64,000 bases of DNA from Burkholderia sp. S171 (lineage in GTDB: Bacteria > Pseudomonadota > Gammaproteobacteria > Burkholderiales > Burkholderiaceae): NCBI RefSeq assembly GCF_009766085.1, contig NZ_LMUF01000061.1, positions 69,835 through 133,834 of the forward strand, read 5' to 3'. The notes under the pieces are model-generated. The model was not told where the DNA came from and searched no databases. It saw only the letters and a program-made list of their open reading frames with translations. Of the stretch, positions 63,119 through 64,000 are shown piece by piece (the stretch's first letter is position 1; each line of letters starts with the position of its first letter). The translations under genes and the position numbers were made by a program.

Positions 63119-63619
63119 ATGTCCGATAACTTTGAACGGGAAATTCCCAAGGCCCGAATTTCCATCTCCGTGGACTTGCACACTGGCGGCGCGCTGCAGC
63201 GAGTTGAACTGCCTCTCAAGCTCCTCGTCATGGGTGACTACAGCGCCGGACAGGCGAGTGACGCACTTGCCCAGCGGAAAAGGATCGACGTCCATAAAAG
63301 TAATTTTGATGCGGTTCTCGCTGAGCTGAACCCGAAGATTGACGTCGATCTGGAGAACGCGCTGGACGGCGAAAACCCGGGCTCGCGCGTAGCGCTGGGC
63401 TTCAAGTCGATGAAGGACTTCGAACCGGAAAATGTCGCAGCTCAGATTCCGCAATTGCAGAGGCTCATAGCCATGCGCAATCTGCTACGCGATCTTAAAT
63501 CGAACCTGCTTGATAACAGCGCGTTTCAGATCGAACTGGAGCGAATCGTCAAAAGTGAGTCGCTTTCCGAAAGCCTGATCGCCGAGCTCGGGCGCCTCGG
63601 CACTGCGGAGTTAGCGTGA
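63119..63619 (+). CDS. tssB: Type VI secretion contractile sheath small subunit TssB
   Basis: The protein has 166 residues (VipA). Sheath-interface motifs are ARISISVDLHTGG and LPLKLLVMGDYSAG, and the FKSMKDFEPENVAAQIPQL helix is conserved. TssB and TssC form the contractile sheath. It overlaps the next gene by 4 bases (GTGA). Confidence 0.94.
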   Translation: MSDNFEREIPKARISISVDLHTGGALQRVELPLKLLVMGDYSAGQASDALAQRKRIDVHKSNFDAVLAELNPKIDVDLENALDGENPGSRVALGFKSMKDFEPENVAAQIPQLQRLIAMRNLLRDLKSNLLDNSAFQIELERIVKSESLSESLIAELGRLGTAELA

Positions 63620-64000
63620 CGCGCACTGATGATCCACAAGTAGGCGCTGTGCAACCTTCGCCATCTGCACACAACAGCCTCAGCGTTTTAGCCAATCTGT
63701 TTGAAAAAATCGACCTGACTCCGGCGTACAAAGTGCGGCCACTAGAAGGGTTTCAGGATAACGATGCGTTATCCGCCGTGCCAGTCGACGAACGCTTGTC
63801 CCGAGCGCTTGGCGTGCTCATGGCGATGGTGGCCGACTCTGGCCGCCCGGTCGGAAGTCTCGATAAATCGCTGCTGGATTTTCATATTGATGCACTTGAT
63901 CGGCGCGTCAATCAATGCCTCGATACCGTGATGCACTCAACGCAGTTTCAGGCGATCGAGTCAGCGTGGCGCGGGTTGAAGTTTCTGGTCGACCACACTG
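63616..64000 (+). CDS. tssC: Type VI secretion contractile sheath large subunit TssC, 5' part
   Basis: The frame opens at a GTG that overlaps the tssB stop and runs off the end of the window (about 128 residues visible). It has LLDFHIDALDRRVNQCLD and the diagnostic ESAWRGLKFLVDHT of TssC/VipB. A complete TssC has about 490-500 residues. Confidence 0.93.
   Translation, partial: MTRTDDPQVGAVQPSPSAHNSLSVLANLFEKIDLTPAYKVRPLEGFQDNDALSAVPVDERLSRALGVLMAMVADSGRPVGSLDKSLLDFHIDALDRRVNQCLDTVMHSTQFQAIESAWRGLKFLVDHT

Noticed and set aside
1..64000. CRISPR array, rRNA, or prophage
   Set aside because: No regular direct repeats with spacers, no rRNA-like sequence and no phage structural genes were seen.

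Overview
The window is about 64 kb of GC-rich chromosome from a betaproteobacterium of the Burkholderiaceae, most like Paraburkholderia or Caballeronia. This is inferred from the mixture of gene families (a Tat-exported AcpA-type phosphoesterase, many LysR/TetR/AraC-type regulators next to single catabolic genes, cobalt-type nitrile hydratase, 4-hydroxybenzoate hydroxylase, flhDC and a type VI secretion locus) and from the codon use. No rRNA, tRNA, CRISPR array or intact insertion sequence was found. Both ends cut genes: mprF at the left, tssC at the right.

Layout. 0-3.3 kb: lysyl-phosphatidylglycerol synthase mprF coupled to the periplasmic hydrolase acvB/virJ, then a DUF1993 protein. 3.5-12.3 kb: mostly single-gene metabolic units (M20 peptidase, malate/lactate-type dehydrogenase, reductase with divergent LysR, RidA), a membrane protein with a permuted papain-like domain, and acpA. 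12.3-14.5 kb: a gene-poor scar holding two small hypotheticals and decayed pieces of a tyrosine integrase and a serine resolvase. 14.5-30 kb: TauE, glycogen debranching enzyme, pobA, SDR, GNAT, aldo/keto reductase with divergent AraC regulator, small envelope proteins, selD, a cation efflux protein and a large MscS channel. 30-38 kb: a purine-nucleoside 'permease' family protein, an isolated flhDC pair behind a long AT-rich control region, an M14-type amidohydrolase, an orphan ABC binding protein and two regulators.

38.3-42.7 kb (minus strand) is the most coherent unit: cobW-DUF1097-nthB-nthA-activator-cbtB-cbtA. It appears to join a cobalt nitrile hydratase to its metal supply, with a CobW GTPase as metallochaperone and CbtAB for cobalt uptake. 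43.7-48 kb is a hydroxyproline-type catabolic cluster (GntR regulator, proline-racemase family epimerase, DapA-family deaminase, LivK binding protein) with a visible operator over the promoter. 48-52.3 kb has two MFS transporters and a TetR regulator. 52.5-58.3 kb is a reduced leucine/isovalerate (liu) cluster, with a divergent TetR regulator and two near-identical operator palindromes. 58.3-60.2 kb has an OmpA-like lipoprotein and an AI-2E-family transporter. 60.2-64 kb is the start of a type VI secretion locus, with tssK-tssL-tssE facing away from tssB-tssC.

The points most worth following are the cobalt-supply/nitrile-hydratase operon, the HdeD-like/permuted-papain fusion, the orphan flhDC control region, the Ser/Cys variant of the proline racemase family, and the decayed mobile-element scar. 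I did not find a system that is plainly without precedent.
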